Shown one piece after another: positions 15,385 through 15,438 of a DNA stretch of 15,438 nucleotides; positions within the stretch are counted from its first letter, which is position 1, and each line of letters opens with the position of its first letter. This stretch comes from Opitutaceae bacterium (GTDB taxonomy: Bacteria; Verrucomicrobiota; Verrucomicrobiae; Opitutales; Opitutaceae): NCBI GenBank assembly GCA_031266495.1, contig JAISAX010000322.1, positions 1 to 15,438 on the forward strand. Reading direction: 5' to 3'. A program made the position numbers and the translations under genes. The notes beneath the pieces were generated by a model, which ran no database searches, had not been told where the DNA came from, and worked only from the letters and a program-made list of their open reading frames with translations.

Positions 15385-15438
15385 CAAGAAACAAAATACA
15401 CCCGTATCCATCGTATCAAGACAACCGGGCAACCGGCC

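Noticed and set aside
13844..15394. 516-codon open frame on the minus strand opposite the GldG-like gene
   Set aside because: It is antisense to a well-supported family member, has Val/Glu/Gly-rich composition typical of reverse reading of GC-rich genes, and no recognisable domain.

Overview
The window is about 15.4 kb of GC-rich bacterial DNA. It probably comes from a member of the Verrucomicrobiota, most likely Opitutaceae-like. That placement is inference from the combination of a PEP-CTERM surface protein (exosortase substrate), a DUF3568-type lipoprotein, a GldA/GldF/GldG-like ABC exporter, a carbohydrate locus with a BNR sialidase-like protein, nearly absent Shine-Dalgarno sites and abundant intergenic short-repeat families. 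No rRNA, tRNA, CRISPR, transposase or phage gene is visible.

Left part (1-7.4 kb): a sugar-utilisation locus. On the minus strand are a BNR/Asp-box sialidase-like protein and, just upstream of it, a D-lyxose isomerase-like cupin enzyme. Divergent from them is a GntR/FCD regulator with a plausible TGT-N3-ACA operator in the shared promoter region. An SGNH hydrolase (+) follows. It overlaps tail to tail with a hydroxypyruvate-isomerase-like TIM-barrel protein (-), which is preceded by a zinc-ligand-poor medium-chain dehydrogenase (-). An AraC regulator (+) is divergent from the dehydrogenase. Two regulators, each facing an enzyme unit, suggest uptake and breakdown of a specific sugar or glycan; the true substrate cannot be read from sequence.

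Middle (7.4-11.6 kb): a two-gene minus-strand unit (DUF3568-like lipoprotein, then DUF456 membrane protein), and a 705-residue PEP-CTERM protein with six FG-GAP-like repeats. Then comes an 840-bp gene-free region packed with three different repeat structures: a 7-bp x10 array, a 42-bp x3 array with self-complementary cores, and a long polypyrimidine/polypurine inverted repeat.

Right part (11.6-15.4 kb): a plus-strand ABC exporter set (ATPase, ABC-2 permease, GldG-like auxiliary protein). The ATPase carries an alanine/proline-rich insert encoded by a 19-C run and is followed by a 13-bp tandem repeat that places TGA stops in all three frames.

The most unusual feature is the density of G:C homopolymers (C55, G13, C12, C19, C12, C9). 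They sit at gene boundaries, next to a regulator promoter, or inside an ABC gene. They could be contingency-type (phase-variable) sites, but some, especially the C55 at the left edge, could be assembly artefacts.
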